From an uncultured Comamonadaceae bacterium (GTDB lineage Bacteria; Pseudomonadota; Gammaproteobacteria; Burkholderiales; Burkholderiaceae): a stretch of DNA of 37,083 nt. The notes under the pieces were generated by a model, which saw only the letters and a list, made by a program, of their open reading frames with translations, was not told the DNA's origin and did no database searches. A program made the position numbers and the translations under genes. Location: contig CAMLSD010000051.1 of assembly GCA_946482595.1 (NCBI GenBank), positions 1-37,083 of the forward strand, given 5' to 3'. This document shows positions 7,891-15,649 of this stretch, in pieces (the stretch's first letter is position 1; every line of letters starts with the position of its first letter).

Positions 7891-8333
7891 CCACAACCGG
7901 TGACAACCGGGTAGGCTTGCCGCCTGACAGGCGTCTTCCTGAACTCGGCGAGCCAGCATGCACCCCTCGGATCCACCCAACCCTCCCGCCGTGGTCGGCA
8001 TGCTGCTTGTCCGCGCGTTGCCCGAGTGCTCGGCAACCGCGATCGCCGACCTGGGCGCGCTGTTCCATCGCCACGCCGTGGCGAAGAGCGGCGGCCTGCT
8101 GTCGCAGGGGCAGGTCTGGCGTGATGCGCTGCTCGTGGAGCAGGGGTTGTTGCGCCTGTACTTCGTTCGCCGCGATGGCCGCGAGTTCAACAAGAACTTC
8201 TTCACCGATGGCGCCTTGTTCTGCCCCCTGACGCCGGCCATGTGGAACGACGCATCGTTGTTTGCGATTGCATCGCTCGATGCGGGCACGGTCTGGCGTG
8301 CAGACAGCGCCGCGATGCGCCGCTGTCTCGAAA
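7891..8333. repeat. Long identical repeat, copy 2 (Crp leader and N-terminal two thirds)
   Basis: Appears identical to 456-898 over 443 bases. After it the two Crp genes differ by scattered substitutions up to the break at 8467. Confidence 0.88.
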
Positions 8334-8557
8334 CTTATGGTCAGTGGCAGGTTGTGAGGAGCCGCATGCTTGAGGGGCTGATCACCCACAAGCTCCAGCG
8401 CGAGCATGACCTGTTGACACTCGACGGCCGGCGTCGCTATGAGGCCTTCTGCCGTCGTGAGCCGGTCCTGGCCGATCGGGTGCCACTGAACCAGCTCGCG
8501 AGCTACCTTGGCCTGACCGACGTGTCGCTGTCGCGCATCCGTCGCCAGACGGTCTGA
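7958..8557 (+). CDS. Crp/Fnr-family transcriptional regulator (intact copy)
   Basis: A 199-residue regulator with the cNMP-binding-type beta-roll (about 15-120), a dimerisation helix with MLEGLITHKLQREHDLLTL, and a C-terminal helix-turn-helix, VPLNQLASYLGLTDVSLSRI followed by RR. This is the arrangement seen in the many Crp/Fnr proteins lacking a second wing. No Fnr-type cysteine cluster is present at the N-terminus, so oxygen sensing through an Fe-S cluster is unlikely. The ligand is unknown. The next gene, a small membrane protein, starts 73 bp downstream in the same direction and is the likeliest target; this pairing is common for this Crp branch. It shares leader and N-terminus with the defective copy at 523. 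Confidence 0.9.
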   Translation: MHPSDPPNPPAVVGMLLVRALPECSATAIADLGALFHRHAVAKSGGLLSQGQVWRDALLVEQGLLRLYFVRRDGREFNKNFFTDGALFCPLTPAMWNDASLFAIASLDAGTVWRADSAAMRRCLETYGQWQVVRSRMLEGLITHKLQREHDLLTLDGRRRYEAFCRREPVLADRVPLNQLASYLGLTDVSLSRIRRQTV

Positions 8558-8630
8558 ACATTTGTAAAGGCGCCATGCCGGCCAAGGTGACAGGATCCGC
8601 ACATCTGTTCACTGTCATCGAGGTCCGACC

Positions 8631-9062
8631 ATGCCGAATCCTTCCGTCCAGGAGGCCGCAAGCGCGCTGCGCAGCGCTGCCATCGCCGCCCTGGCCACGC
8701 TGATCGTGCTCAACCTGGCCATGTTCGCTTCGATGCTGGCGGGCGTGGAGCCGCACCCGCCCGGTGCGCGCGGGCCCTACATTGCCGCGGTGACCGCCCT
8801 GGCCACTGCCACGCTGTTGCAGGTCATGGCGGCTCGCCGTGGGGCAGTTGTGCTGCTGGTGCTCACAGCGCTTGCCTTCATCCCCGGCGTCGGGCCGCAC
8901 AAGTTCTTCACCGAGGCAGCAGCGCCGGACCTGGCGCCGGTGATCATCGTTGGCACCGGTGCGCTGCTCACCCTGCTGACCGTGGCGGTGCGTCTGCATC
9001 GCCTTGCGCGGCAGGCAGCTTCGGTCCCGCCCTTGCATGCAGCGACGGGCACAGCGCGATGA
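8631..9062 (+). CDS. Small four-helix inner-membrane protein, function unknown
   Basis: A 143-residue hydrophobic protein. Four membrane segments can be picked out: about residues 15-38 (AAIAALATLIVLNLAMFASM), 48-66, 70-88 (VVLLVLTALAFIPG) and 102-122 (VIIVGTGALLTLLTVAV). Short charged loops separate them, and a soluble basic tail HRLARQAAS follows. I recognise no catalytic motif. DUF-type proteins of this size often follow Crp-like genes in beta- and gammaproteobacteria, and the position here suggests control by the Crp protein at 7958. Confidence 0.75.
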   Translation: MPNPSVQEAASALRSAAIAALATLIVLNLAMFASMLAGVEPHPPGARGPYIAAVTALATATLLQVMAARRGAVVLLVLTALAFIPGVGPHKFFTEAAAPDLAPVIIVGTGALLTLLTVAVRLHRLARQAASVPPLHAATGTAR

Positions 9063-9132
9063 CCACCGTGAGCATGGGTCGAGGGCGACGGTTTGCGGTT
9101 CAATACGCACCACCCCCTCACCGAGGCTCGAC

Positions 9133-9507
9133 GTGACCACACGCCCCGCAACCACCGACGAGTACCTCGCCGCCCTGACACCGGCCCAGCGGTCGGCGCT
9201 CGAAGCGGTTCGCGATGCGATCCACTCGGTGGAGCCCACCTTGCAGGAGCGCATCAGCAGCGGTGCGCCGTTCTTCTGGCATCGAGGCCGTCGGGCGGTC
9301 GGCTTTGGCGCCGCGAAGACGCATCTGTCGCTCTACATCATGCACGGCGCGGTGCTGACGACGCATCGGCACGACCTGGCCGCCTTCGACACATCGAGCA
9401 CGGTGATTCGCTTCGCGCCCGATCAACCCTTGCCGGCGGTGCTGATCCGAAAGCTCGTGCGGGCGCGCCTGGCGGAGATCGACGGGAAGGGCGGCGCGCG
9501 CGCGTGA
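9133..9507 (+). CDS. DUF1801 (YdhG-like) protein
   Basis: A 124-residue protein of the DUF1801/YdhG fold. The N-terminal TTDEYLAALTPAQRSALEAV helix, the ERISSGAPFFWH strand-turn and the LSLYIM strand are typical. It ends with a positively charged helix (KLVRARLAEIDGK). The start is GTG 9133; ATG codons further upstream lie out of frame. Bacterial relatives were described as putative intracellular iron-chaperone-like (frataxin-fold) proteins, but their biochemical role is not settled. Confidence 0.78.
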   Translation: MTTRPATTDEYLAALTPAQRSALEAVRDAIHSVEPTLQERISSGAPFFWHRGRRAVGFGAAKTHLSLYIMHGAVLTTHRHDLAAFDTSSTVIRFAPDQPLPAVLIRKLVRARLAEIDGKGGARA

Positions 9508-9609
9508 TCGGTGGCCGCGTCGTCCTGGCAACTGCGACAGCCGGCCGGCGGTCAGCCTGGCCGCTGGACCGCGCCTGCTAAAGTTTCTGCAAACTCCGAA
9601 CGCCTGCTC

Positions 9610-10308
9610 ATGAGCCTCCTGCAACGTGTTTCCGTGCTGCTGCTGTGCCTTGTGAATTCCACCGCCGCGATGGCGGCCGAGTACATGGCTCCCCCGTCCG
9701 GTTCGGGTCCGGCCGTGGTGGTCATTTCCGGGGCGAGCGGCACCGCGGCCTACCGGTGGTATGCGCGTGATGTGGCCAAGCTCGGCTACTCGGTGGCCCT
9801 GGTCGCCGGCTGGCAGATCTGCGCGGCCAGCTCGGGCAGTTGCTCCAGGTCGAACGAGGACTCGGCGGCCAACCTGAAGGCGACCATCGAGGAGCTGCAA
9901 GGCAATCCGCGCACCGCACCCGGCAAGGTGGTGGTCATCGGCTTTTCCCTGGGCGGCGGTGGGGCGCTGGTGCACGCCGCGCCGTTGTCTGAGGCCGTGG
10001 CCGGTGTCGTGGCCTACTACCCGAGCATCACGCGCCTGCCGGACCTGAACGGCGCAGCGGCGCGTGTCGCCGTGCCGACGCTGCTGCTCAGCGGCGAGCA
10101 GGACAGGTACTTCAACTGCTGCCTGATCGAGTCGATGCGGGCGTTCGAGGCCGCGGTGCGCGCCAGGTCGGTCCCGGTGGAACTGGTCGCGTATCCCCAG
10201 GCCGACCACGCCTTCAACCTCGACGGACCCAAGCATCGCCCGGACGAGACGGCAGACGCCTGGCAGCGCACCCAGGCGTTTCTGGCACGGGTGCTGCCAT
10301 TGAAGTGA
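9610..10308 (+). CDS. Exported dienelactone-hydrolase-like alpha/beta hydrolase
   Basis: A 232-residue alpha/beta hydrolase with a probable signal peptide (SLLQRVSVLLLCLVNSTAAM, cleavage near AMAA). The nucleophile elbow is VVVIGFSLGGGG: serine stands where classical dienelactone hydrolases have cysteine. The catalytic Asp is probably in LLSGEQDRYFN and the His in PQADHAFNLDGP, in the correct order. CAASSGSC and FNCC supply cysteines that could form disulfides in the periplasm. The likely reaction is ester or lactone hydrolysis outside the cytoplasm; the substrate is unknown. It stands alone between small unrelated genes. Confidence 0.85.
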   Translation: MSLLQRVSVLLLCLVNSTAAMAAEYMAPPSGSGPAVVVISGASGTAAYRWYARDVAKLGYSVALVAGWQICAASSGSCSRSNEDSAANLKATIEELQGNPRTAPGKVVVIGFSLGGGGALVHAAPLSEAVAGVVAYYPSITRLPDLNGAAARVAVPTLLLSGEQDRYFNCCLIESMRAFEAAVRARSVPVELVAYPQADHAFNLDGPKHRPDETADAWQRTQAFLARVLPLK

Positions 10309-10344
10309 GGGGCCCGGCGCAGGCACCGCGACCTCGCGCCTTCA

Positions 10345-10398
10345 TCAGACTCCCGCAACCACGCTGTCAGCAGCCCCCACGCAGACTGAGCGGCTCCA
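10345..10398 (+). repeat. Intergenic leader element, copy B (upstream of RidA-like gene 2)
   Basis: Near-identical to 7323-7373: ACTCCCGCAACCACG, CTGTCAGCAGCCCCCACGC, then GAGCGGCTCC, ending about 25 bp before the start codon. Shared leader plus gene indicates that one block carrying both was duplicated. Confidence 0.6.
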
Positions 10399-10421
10399 AT
10401 CCACGTGCCAGGAGCCGCACC

Positions 10422-10823
10422 ATGCCCCACACCATCGTCAATCCCGCCGGTCTTCACAATCCGGTGCCTTTCGGCTACAGCCACACGGCCAGCATTCCGG
10501 CAGGCACCGGCCTGGTGTTTGTCGCCGGGCAGTACGGGTCGGACGCCGAAGGCGGTGTGGTCTCGCCCGACTTTGCGGCGCAGGTGCGCCAGGCCTTTCA
10601 CAACCTGGGCGTGGCCCTGGCCGCGCACGGGCTCGACCTGCGCCATGTGGTGCAGTTGCGGACCTACGTGGTCGAGCCTGACTTCGATCGGTTGGGGGTC
10701 ATCGCCCAGGCCGTTCATGCCGGGTGTGGCGGCATTCCCCCGACGCAGACGCTGATCGGGGTGTCGCGCCTGGCGATGCCCGAGATGCTGTTCGAGGTCG
10801 AGGCGATTGCGGCCCGATCCTGA
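10422..10823 (+). CDS. RidA/YjgF-family protein, paralogue 2
   Basis: A 133-residue Rid-superfamily protein, about 90% identical to the copy at 7399 (13 substitutions, mostly conservative; the last two residues differ, RS against LA). It also lacks the Arg105 of canonical RidA (GIPPTQTLIGVSR). It follows the exported hydrolase gene by 113 bp. The 209 bp after it (10824-11032) contain only short frames on either strand and no gene I can support. One minus-strand stretch there, AVLLIGSAAFVPDGT, looks faintly protein-like but I cannot assign it. Confidence 0.9.
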   Translation: MPHTIVNPAGLHNPVPFGYSHTASIPAGTGLVFVAGQYGSDAEGGVVSPDFAAQVRQAFHNLGVALAAHGLDLRHVVQLRTYVVEPDFDRLGVIAQAVHAGCGGIPPTQTLIGVSRLAMPEMLFEVEAIAARS

Positions 10824-11032
10824 GCAGCATGAGTCGACAGCGCATGGCCGAGCCGGTCACGCGACGGGTGTATGCGGCGTGGCCTGGCGACCTGCCTGAC
10901 GACCTGCGCCCGCGAGCCGGCGGCGCGGATCGTGCGGGTGCCGTCGGGCACAAACGCTGCCGATCCGATCAGCAGCACGGCCTGGGCCCTGGCACGCCGA
11001 GTGCGAATCAAGGGCACACGAGGCCGTGACGC

Positions 11033-11731
11033 TCAAGCGCCCGCTCGCGCACCGGTCAGCAAGGCCTTCAATGCCGCCTGCAGCACACCGATGGCTTCCT
11101 CGGCTTCGAGCAGGCCCGCACTGACGAAGGCACCGTTCATCAACACGGCAAGCTGTGCGGCGAGCTGCTCGGGCCGGGCGACTTTCAGCCGCCTGGCGAC
11201 TTCCGTCAGGCGTGCTCGCAGCGCCTGCATGTGCCGCTGCGAGACCTGCCGAGCCGGATGGTCCTGCTCGGCAAACTCGGCGGCCACGTTGATCTGGGGG
11301 CAGCCGCGATAGTTCGAGCGAGCGAGGCGTTCGCCGATCCAGCGCATGTGTGCATCCAGCTCACCGGCGGGATCTGCAGGGAACTGCCGGGCCACGCTGT
11401 CCCACTGCGCCCAGAACTCCAGATCCTCTCGCTCCAGGAAAGCGACGATGAGATCGTCCTTGGTGGGGAAGTAGCGATACAGGCTCGTCTTCGCCACGGC
11501 TGCCTCAAGCACGACCAGATCGACGCCGACGGCGCGCACGCCGCGCGCATAGAACAGCCGGGAAGCGGTATCGAGGATGCGGGTCCGGACGTCCTGCGCC
11601 GGCTCGGACGCGGCCGCGCTTGCGGTGCGGTCGATGACCGTTGCCGAACGTTTCGATGCCGTGCCGGAGCGGTCGGCGGGAGTGGGGCCTCGCCCAGGGC
11701 GAGTGGTTGTCGGTGTGCGCATGCTTGACAT
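11033..11731 (-). CDS. TetR/AcrR-family repressor
   Basis: A 232-residue TetR regulator with an unusually long, low-complexity basic N-terminus (about 48 residues) before the DNA-binding domain TRILDTASRLFYARGVRAVG, then VAKTSLYRYFPTKDDLI. The C-terminal ligand domain includes GERLARSNYRGCPQINVAAE, characteristic of a TetR group often linked to oxidoreductase genes. Two starts are possible, 11731 and 11722; both lie next to the operators. It is divergent from the saccharopine-dehydrogenase-like gene with two palindromic operators between, so it should repress both itself and that gene until an unknown ligand binds. Confidence 0.9.
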   Translation of the reverse strand: MSSMRTPTTTRPGRGPTPADRSGTASKRSATVIDRTASAAASEPAQDVRTRILDTASRLFYARGVRAVGVDLVVLEAAVAKTSLYRYFPTKDDLIVAFLEREDLEFWAQWDSVARQFPADPAGELDAHMRWIGERLARSNYRGCPQINVAAEFAEQDHPARQVSQRHMQALRARLTEVARRLKVARPEQLAAQLAVLMNGAFVSAGLLEAEEAIGVLQAALKALLTGARAGA

Positions 11732-11733
11732 GC

Positions 11734-11774
11734 TACAGACCTGTCTGTAATACTGAAAGCACAGACAGGTCTGT
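11734..11774. promoter_or_regulatory. Twin TetR operators between divergent genes
   Basis: There are two palindromes: TACAGAC-CT-GTCTGTA at 11734-11749 and ACAGAC-AG-GTCTGT at 11761-11774. They are the same sequence in opposite orientation, with centres 26 bp apart. The first lies 2 bp upstream of the regulator's 11731 start codon and the second 17 bp upstream of the enzyme's start codon. That fits autorepression plus control of the divergent gene. Confidence 0.88.
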
Positions 11775-11791
11775 ATCACCAAAGGATTCCC

Positions 11792-12814
11792 ATGAACACC
11801 ACCAGCAAGTGCTTTGCCGTGTACGGCGCCACGGGTCATACCGGGCAGTTTGTCGTTCGTGAGTTGCAGCGTCGCGGGCTGCAGGTCGTGGCGGTCGGAC
11901 GCAGTGCCGCCCGCCTCGGCGAGACGATGCCTGCGGCCGTGCTGCAGCGCACCGCGGAGCTCGACGATCCGGCCAGCCTCGAGCGAGCCTTCGCCGGATG
12001 CGCGGTGGTCATCAATTGCGCGGGCCCCTTTCTCGATACCGCCGCACCCGTGGCGCGAGCCGCGTTGCGGGCCGGCGCTCACTACCTCGACGTGACGGCA
12101 GAGCAGGCCAGTGCGCAGGCCAGCCTGACCGAGCTCGACGCGCCGGCGCGCGCGGCCGGCCGCGTGGTGATCCCGGCAGCGGCCTTCTATGGCGGCCTGG
12201 CCGATCTGCTTGCCAGCACACTGGCAACCGACGGAAGGATCGACGAGATCACCGTGGCGATAGCGCTCGACCGCTGGTGGCCCACGGCGGGAACCCGCCG
12301 GACTGGCGAGCGCAACAATGTGCCGCGAGTGGTGGTGACGGATGGGCAGCTCGTGCCGCTGGTGCCCTCGGCGCAGGTGCCGGACTGGACGTTTTCCGGA
12401 TCGCTGGGCAGGCAGGCCATGACCGAGCTGCCCTTCAGCGAAGTCATCACCCTGGCTCATCACCTGCCGGTCGACACGATCCGTTCGTTGCTCAATCGCT
12501 CGGCGCTGCAGGACATTCGCGATGCGTCGACACCACCGCCCACGGCCGCGGACGATCATGGCCGTTCGGAGCAGCGTTTCGAACTGGTGGTTCGCCTCGT
12601 GCAGGGTGGCAGGACCAGGACGGCCAGCGTGCGAGGGCAGGACATCTATGCCGTGACGGCGCCCATCGTGATCGAAGCCGCCTTGCGGTTGCTGGAGCCC
12701 TCGTATCGGCGCACGGGCGCACTCGCACTCGCTGAGGCGGTCGATCCTGCCGAGTTGCTGCGAGCACTGCATGGCTCAGCGCTGGAGTTCCACGGCGACG
12801 GCATGCCGGGGTAA
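11792..12814 (+). CDS. Saccharopine-dehydrogenase-like NAD(P)-binding oxidoreductase
   Basis: A 340-residue protein with an N-terminal Rossmann fold, FAVYGATGHTGQFVVRELQR (GATGHTG dinucleotide motif at about 12-18). Saccharopine-dehydrogenase-family features follow: VVINCAGPFLDTAAPVARAA, GAHYLDVTAEQ and VIPAAAFYGGLADLLAS. The true saccharopine reductase catalytic part is absent; relatives are trans-acting enoyl reductases and uncharacterised oxidoreductases. ATG 11792 follows AAAGGA. It is controlled by the divergent TetR through the twin operators, so it probably responds to a toxic or inducible small molecule. Confidence 0.87.
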   Translation: MNTTSKCFAVYGATGHTGQFVVRELQRRGLQVVAVGRSAARLGETMPAAVLQRTAELDDPASLERAFAGCAVVINCAGPFLDTAAPVARAALRAGAHYLDVTAEQASAQASLTELDAPARAAGRVVIPAAAFYGGLADLLASTLATDGRIDEITVAIALDRWWPTAGTRRTGERNNVPRVVVTDGQLVPLVPSAQVPDWTFSGSLGRQAMTELPFSEVITLAHHLPVDTIRSLLNRSALQDIRDASTPPPTAADDHGRSEQRFELVVRLVQGGRTRTASVRGQDIYAVTAPIVIEAALRLLEPSYRRTGALALAEAVDPAELLRALHGSALEFHGDGMPG

Positions 12815-12845
12815 GCCTCCTGCAACGCTCGTGCGCTCGGACACC

Positions 12846-12895
12846 ACACTCCCAGGGCGGCGCTGTCAGCAGCCCCGACGCCTACGCTGATCAGG
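12846..12895. repeat. Intergenic leader element, copy C (orphan)
   Basis: ACTCCCAGGGCGGCGCTGTC and the following AGCAGCCCCGACGC resemble copies A and B at 7323 and 10345. Here it lies between the 3' ends of two convergent genes and no RidA gene follows. It is either a relic of a lost RidA unit or a general 3'-end or protein-binding motif. The core GCTGTCAGC is palindromic. Confidence 0.4.
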
Positions 12896-13862
12896 GTGGC
12901 GCGCCATGCGATGCCCGCGACGCGGTCGACAGGGCCGACACGGTGGACGTCCGGCCGTGGTCGGTGCCACCTGCCCGCTCCAGACCGATCGCCTGCAGGC
13001 GATCGACGAACCATGACAACGCCAGCCCGTTGTCCGAGCTTCGCCAGGCCACGCTCAGCTGCACGCGGGGTTTGGGTGCAGCCACCGACAAGGCCACGAG
13101 CCGGCCCTGGGCGAGCGGTCCGGCCACCAGGGGTTCGGGCAGAAAACCGACCCCCAGCCCGGCCACCTGAGCCGCCAGCTTGGCCTGCAGGCTGGACACC
13201 GTCAGCACGTCGGCAGCCTGGGCGATGCCCGACGAGCGTGGTGCGGTGCTGCGGGCCGAATCGGCCACGACCACCACGCGGTGGCGGCGGATCGACGGCA
13301 GCGTCAGCGGTTGTGGTTCATGGGCCAGCGGATGGTCCGGCGCCACCGCAAACACGAAACCCACGGCACCGAGGGGGCGGTGAGCGATCTCCGCGCTGCG
13401 GTGCGCTTCGATCTCGGTCAGCGCCAGGTCGGCACGCCCGGCCAGCAGCGACTCCCACACCCCGCCCAGCACCTCGGTGTGCAGCCGGATGCGGGTGGGG
13501 TGCCCGGCGGCATAGAAGTCGGCCACGGCGGCCATCACGGGGTCAAGTGGCACCAGTTCGTTGACCGAGATCACGAGTTCGGGCTCCCAGCCGTCACCCA
13601 GCCTGCGCACGCGGCGCTCCACCGCACGTGCGGCATCGAGCACCGCTCGTCCTTCGTCGAGCAGCACCCGGCCGGCATCGGTCAGCGTGGCGCGGTGCCC
13701 GCCACGGTCGAACAACTGCACGTCCAGGTCGCTCTCGAGCTTCTTGACCGTATAGGACAAGGTCGAGGTCGTGCGGTGCAGCTCTTCGGCCGCGGCAGCG
13801 AAGCTGCCGCGCCGCGCGATGGCGTCGAGCACCTGCAGCGCGTCCAGGGTCAGGCGAAGCAT
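12891..13862 (-). CDS. LysR-family transcriptional regulator
   Basis: A 323-residue LysR-type regulator. The N-terminal HTH LDALQVLDAIARRGSFAAAA plus TTSTLSYTVKKLESDL is unambiguous, followed by an effector domain starting about residue 92 (ELVISVNELVPLDPV). The tail after about residue 300 (GTDHGRTSTVSALS) is longer than usual and low in complexity. It is divergent from the exported protein at 14009 (146 bp gap), which is the only neighbour in a position to be regulated. Confidence 0.88.
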   Translation of the reverse strand: MLRLTLDALQVLDAIARRGSFAAAAEELHRTTSTLSYTVKKLESDLDVQLFDRGGHRATLTDAGRVLLDEGRAVLDAARAVERRVRRLGDGWEPELVISVNELVPLDPVMAAVADFYAAGHPTRIRLHTEVLGGVWESLLAGRADLALTEIEAHRSAEIAHRPLGAVGFVFAVAPDHPLAHEPQPLTLPSIRRHRVVVVADSARSTAPRSSGIAQAADVLTVSSLQAKLAAQVAGLGVGFLPEPLVAGPLAQGRLVALSVAAPKPRVQLSVAWRSSDNGLALSWFVDRLQAIGLERAGGTDHGRTSTVSALSTASRASHGAPP

Positions 13863-14008
13863 GGCGGGAAGTCGTTCGATGGATTCGATCGGGTCGGCCG
13901 AATTTATCCGTTTTCATTCGAGGCGGCGGTTCGCCACCATGCGGTGCGCGATGCCCGAACGCATCGCTTGCCCTGGATGTTCACTCCCTACCTTTATCCG
14001 GACTGCCC

Positions 14009-14842
14009 ATGAGACACAAGCTCCTTCCGACGTTCCTGCTCGCAGGCTTTGCACTGCTGGCCGGCCTGGCTTCGACCGCCCGCGCTGCCGCGCCCGATGG
14101 CGAGGGCAGCATCGCCCTGCACTACAGTGACGGCTCGCCGCCCTCGGTAGGCCTGGAGGCGGTGAATGCGCAGCTTCGCCGCATCGGCGTGCGGGTGAGT
14201 GAAGTCCCGATTCCCGACGCCGCCCGACCGGTGCTGGCGGCCTCCCGAAAGCGCGCACTGAGCGCGCAGGAGTCGGCGGCCGTGCTCGGCCACTTCAAGC
14301 TCGACCGCATGGCGCTGGTGCAGGAGATCGTCAGCGCCGGCCGGGCACCCGAGATGCCGCGCGGCGGCTACTTGCAGACCTCGGAGATCGGCGTCGCGCC
14401 CTACCCCAAGGTCTACGACATGCAGGCGCTCGATGCGGCCACGACGGCGTTCATCCAGCGCAAGTTCGGCCGGCTGCATGTGAACAGCTCCGAGGCCGGC
14501 GTGGGCATCGACGAGGTGATGACCATCGTCTCCGGCGGGCCCTACACCTGGTTTTTCGTGTTCCCGCAGGACGTGGTGGGCAAGCTGCGTTTTGGCCGTG
14601 TCGGCGAGCGCGGGCCGGCCTGGCGCATCAGCTACCCCGGGCTGGTGCCGCACGGCGGCTTTTTCGACGCCCCGCACGGTCTGGTGGTGGCCTATGCGCA
14701 TGGCCCCTCGTCCTTCGTGATGCGGTATGAGGACCCGAGCGTCGACGGTGCGGCGACGCTGAACGACAACCCGTGGATCGACTTCACGGCCCCCCGCCCG
14801 GTGCTGCTCGCGTCGCCGCGGGCGAAGCTGGCGTCGCGCTGA
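14009..14842 (+). CDS. Exported protein of unknown function
   Basis: A 277-residue protein with a signal peptide, RHKLLPTFLLAGFALLAGLA, cleaved near ARAAA. I do not recognise the family. The mature part starts acidic with an LHYSDGSPPSVGLEAVNAQL segment. It later has VYDMQALDAATTAFIQRKFG, VNSSEAGVGIDEVMTIVSGG and an aromatic- and glycine-rich stretch YTWFFVFPQDVVGKL. No lipobox, membrane anchor or catalytic motif is obvious. The divergent LysR at 13862 is the likely regulator. Confidence 0.75.
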   Translation: MRHKLLPTFLLAGFALLAGLASTARAAAPDGEGSIALHYSDGSPPSVGLEAVNAQLRRIGVRVSEVPIPDAARPVLAASRKRALSAQESAAVLGHFKLDRMALVQEIVSAGRAPEMPRGGYLQTSEIGVAPYPKVYDMQALDAATTAFIQRKFGRLHVNSSEAGVGIDEVMTIVSGGPYTWFFVFPQDVVGKLRFGRVGERGPAWRISYPGLVPHGGFFDAPHGLVVAYAHGPSSFVMRYEDPSVDGAATLNDNPWIDFTAPRPVLLASPRAKLASR

Positions 14843-14875
14843 GCGCGTCGGGCCCACCGCCGCCGCACCGGCGGC

Positions 14876-15535
14876 TCACAGCAGCAGGTGCTTCGGCAGC
14901 GACGCAATGAACGCTGCCGGCCCCGGCAGGCCCTGGCCCGGGCTGAGGTGGGCCACCATCAGCTCCCAGGCCTGGCCTGCGTCGCGGGCCTTGAGCGCAT
15001 CGATGATGCGGGCGTGTTGCTGCCACGAGCGGCGGATCTGGCCCAGTGCGGCAAATGCATGGCGCCGATAGGCACCGGTGCGCGCCCGCAGATGCAGGAT
15101 CTCCTCGCGCAGGAAGGCATTGGCGCAGGCCTTGTACAAGACCTCGTGGAAGGCCCGGTTGTGCGACTGCCAGCCTTCGACGTCGTCGGCCGCCACGCAC
15201 GGCTCGGCCGCAACATGGGCCTGCTCCAGCGCGTCGAGGTCGGCCTGGGTCATGCGCTCGCAGGCCAGCCGCGCACACACCCCCTCCAGTTCGGCCAGCA
15301 GCTCCCACATCGCCAGCAACTGCGGCACGTCCATCCGCGCCACCAGCATGCCGCCACGCGGCTGGCTCTGCAGCAGCGAGCGCGCCTGCAGCTGCAGCAG
15401 CGCTTCACGCACCGGGGTGCGTGACACCTGGAACCGCTCCATCAGGGCAGCTTCGTCGATGGAATCACCGGGGAGGAGCTCCCCGGTGCGGATCGCCTGT
15501 TCGATCCACTGTCGGACTTGCTCGGCAACTTTCAT
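14876..15535 (-). CDS. GntR-family (FCD domain) regulator of the catabolic operon
   Basis: A 219-residue FadR-type GntR regulator. The winged helix spans about residues 5-70 (LLPGDSIDEAALMERFQVSR, then TPVREALLQLQARSLL). The all-helical FCD ligand domain follows, with likely metal/ligand residues in SHNRAFHEVLYKACANAF and QQHARIIDALKARDAGQAWE. Start ATG is preceded by AGGTGA. It is divergent from the 14-gene operon beginning at 15650, so it most likely represses that operon and is released by the substrate or an early intermediate. FCD proteins commonly bind carboxylates, which fits the inferred pathway. Confidence 0.9.
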   Translation of the reverse strand: MKVAEQVRQWIEQAIRTGELLPGDSIDEAALMERFQVSRTPVREALLQLQARSLLQSQPRGGMLVARMDVPQLLAMWELLAELEGVCARLACERMTQADLDALEQAHVAAEPCVAADDVEGWQSHNRAFHEVLYKACANAFLREEILHLRARTGAYRRHAFAALGQIRRSWQQHARIIDALKARDAGQAWELMVAHLSPGQGLPGPAAFIASLPKHLLL

Positions 15536-15649
15536 GGCTCACCTAGGGTAAACACGGGGTGTTATTTATTCTCCAAGCGCCTAAAAATATATTTATACAA
15601 GCGCTGCGGATGCAGTTAACGACCTTCATTGTACGAAAGGTGGCCGACG
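15536..15649. promoter_or_regulatory. Divergent promoter/operator region of the catabolic operon
   Basis: This 114-bp gap is strikingly AT-rich for the window (CTAAAAATATATTTATACAA at 15581-15600), as expected for a promoter. Two candidate GntR operators can be seen. One is the palindrome AACAC-GGG-GTGTT at 15551-15563, 16 bp before the regulator's start. The other is ATTGTACGAAA at 15628-15638, whose GTAC core resembles FadR-subfamily sites, 12 bp before the AtzG-like start. Precise -35/-10 boxes cannot be fixed by eye. Confidence 0.55.

Noticed and set aside
10824..11032. Possible gene remnant on either strand after the second RidA copy
   Set aside because: A few protein-like residues on the minus strand are not enough to name a family, and the frame overlaps the RidA gene.
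12012..12772. Upstream extension of the TetR frame across the divergent saccharopine-dehydrogenase-like gene
   Set aside because: The extension is antisense to a clear gene and crosses the twin operators; the TetR protein begins at 11731 or 11722.
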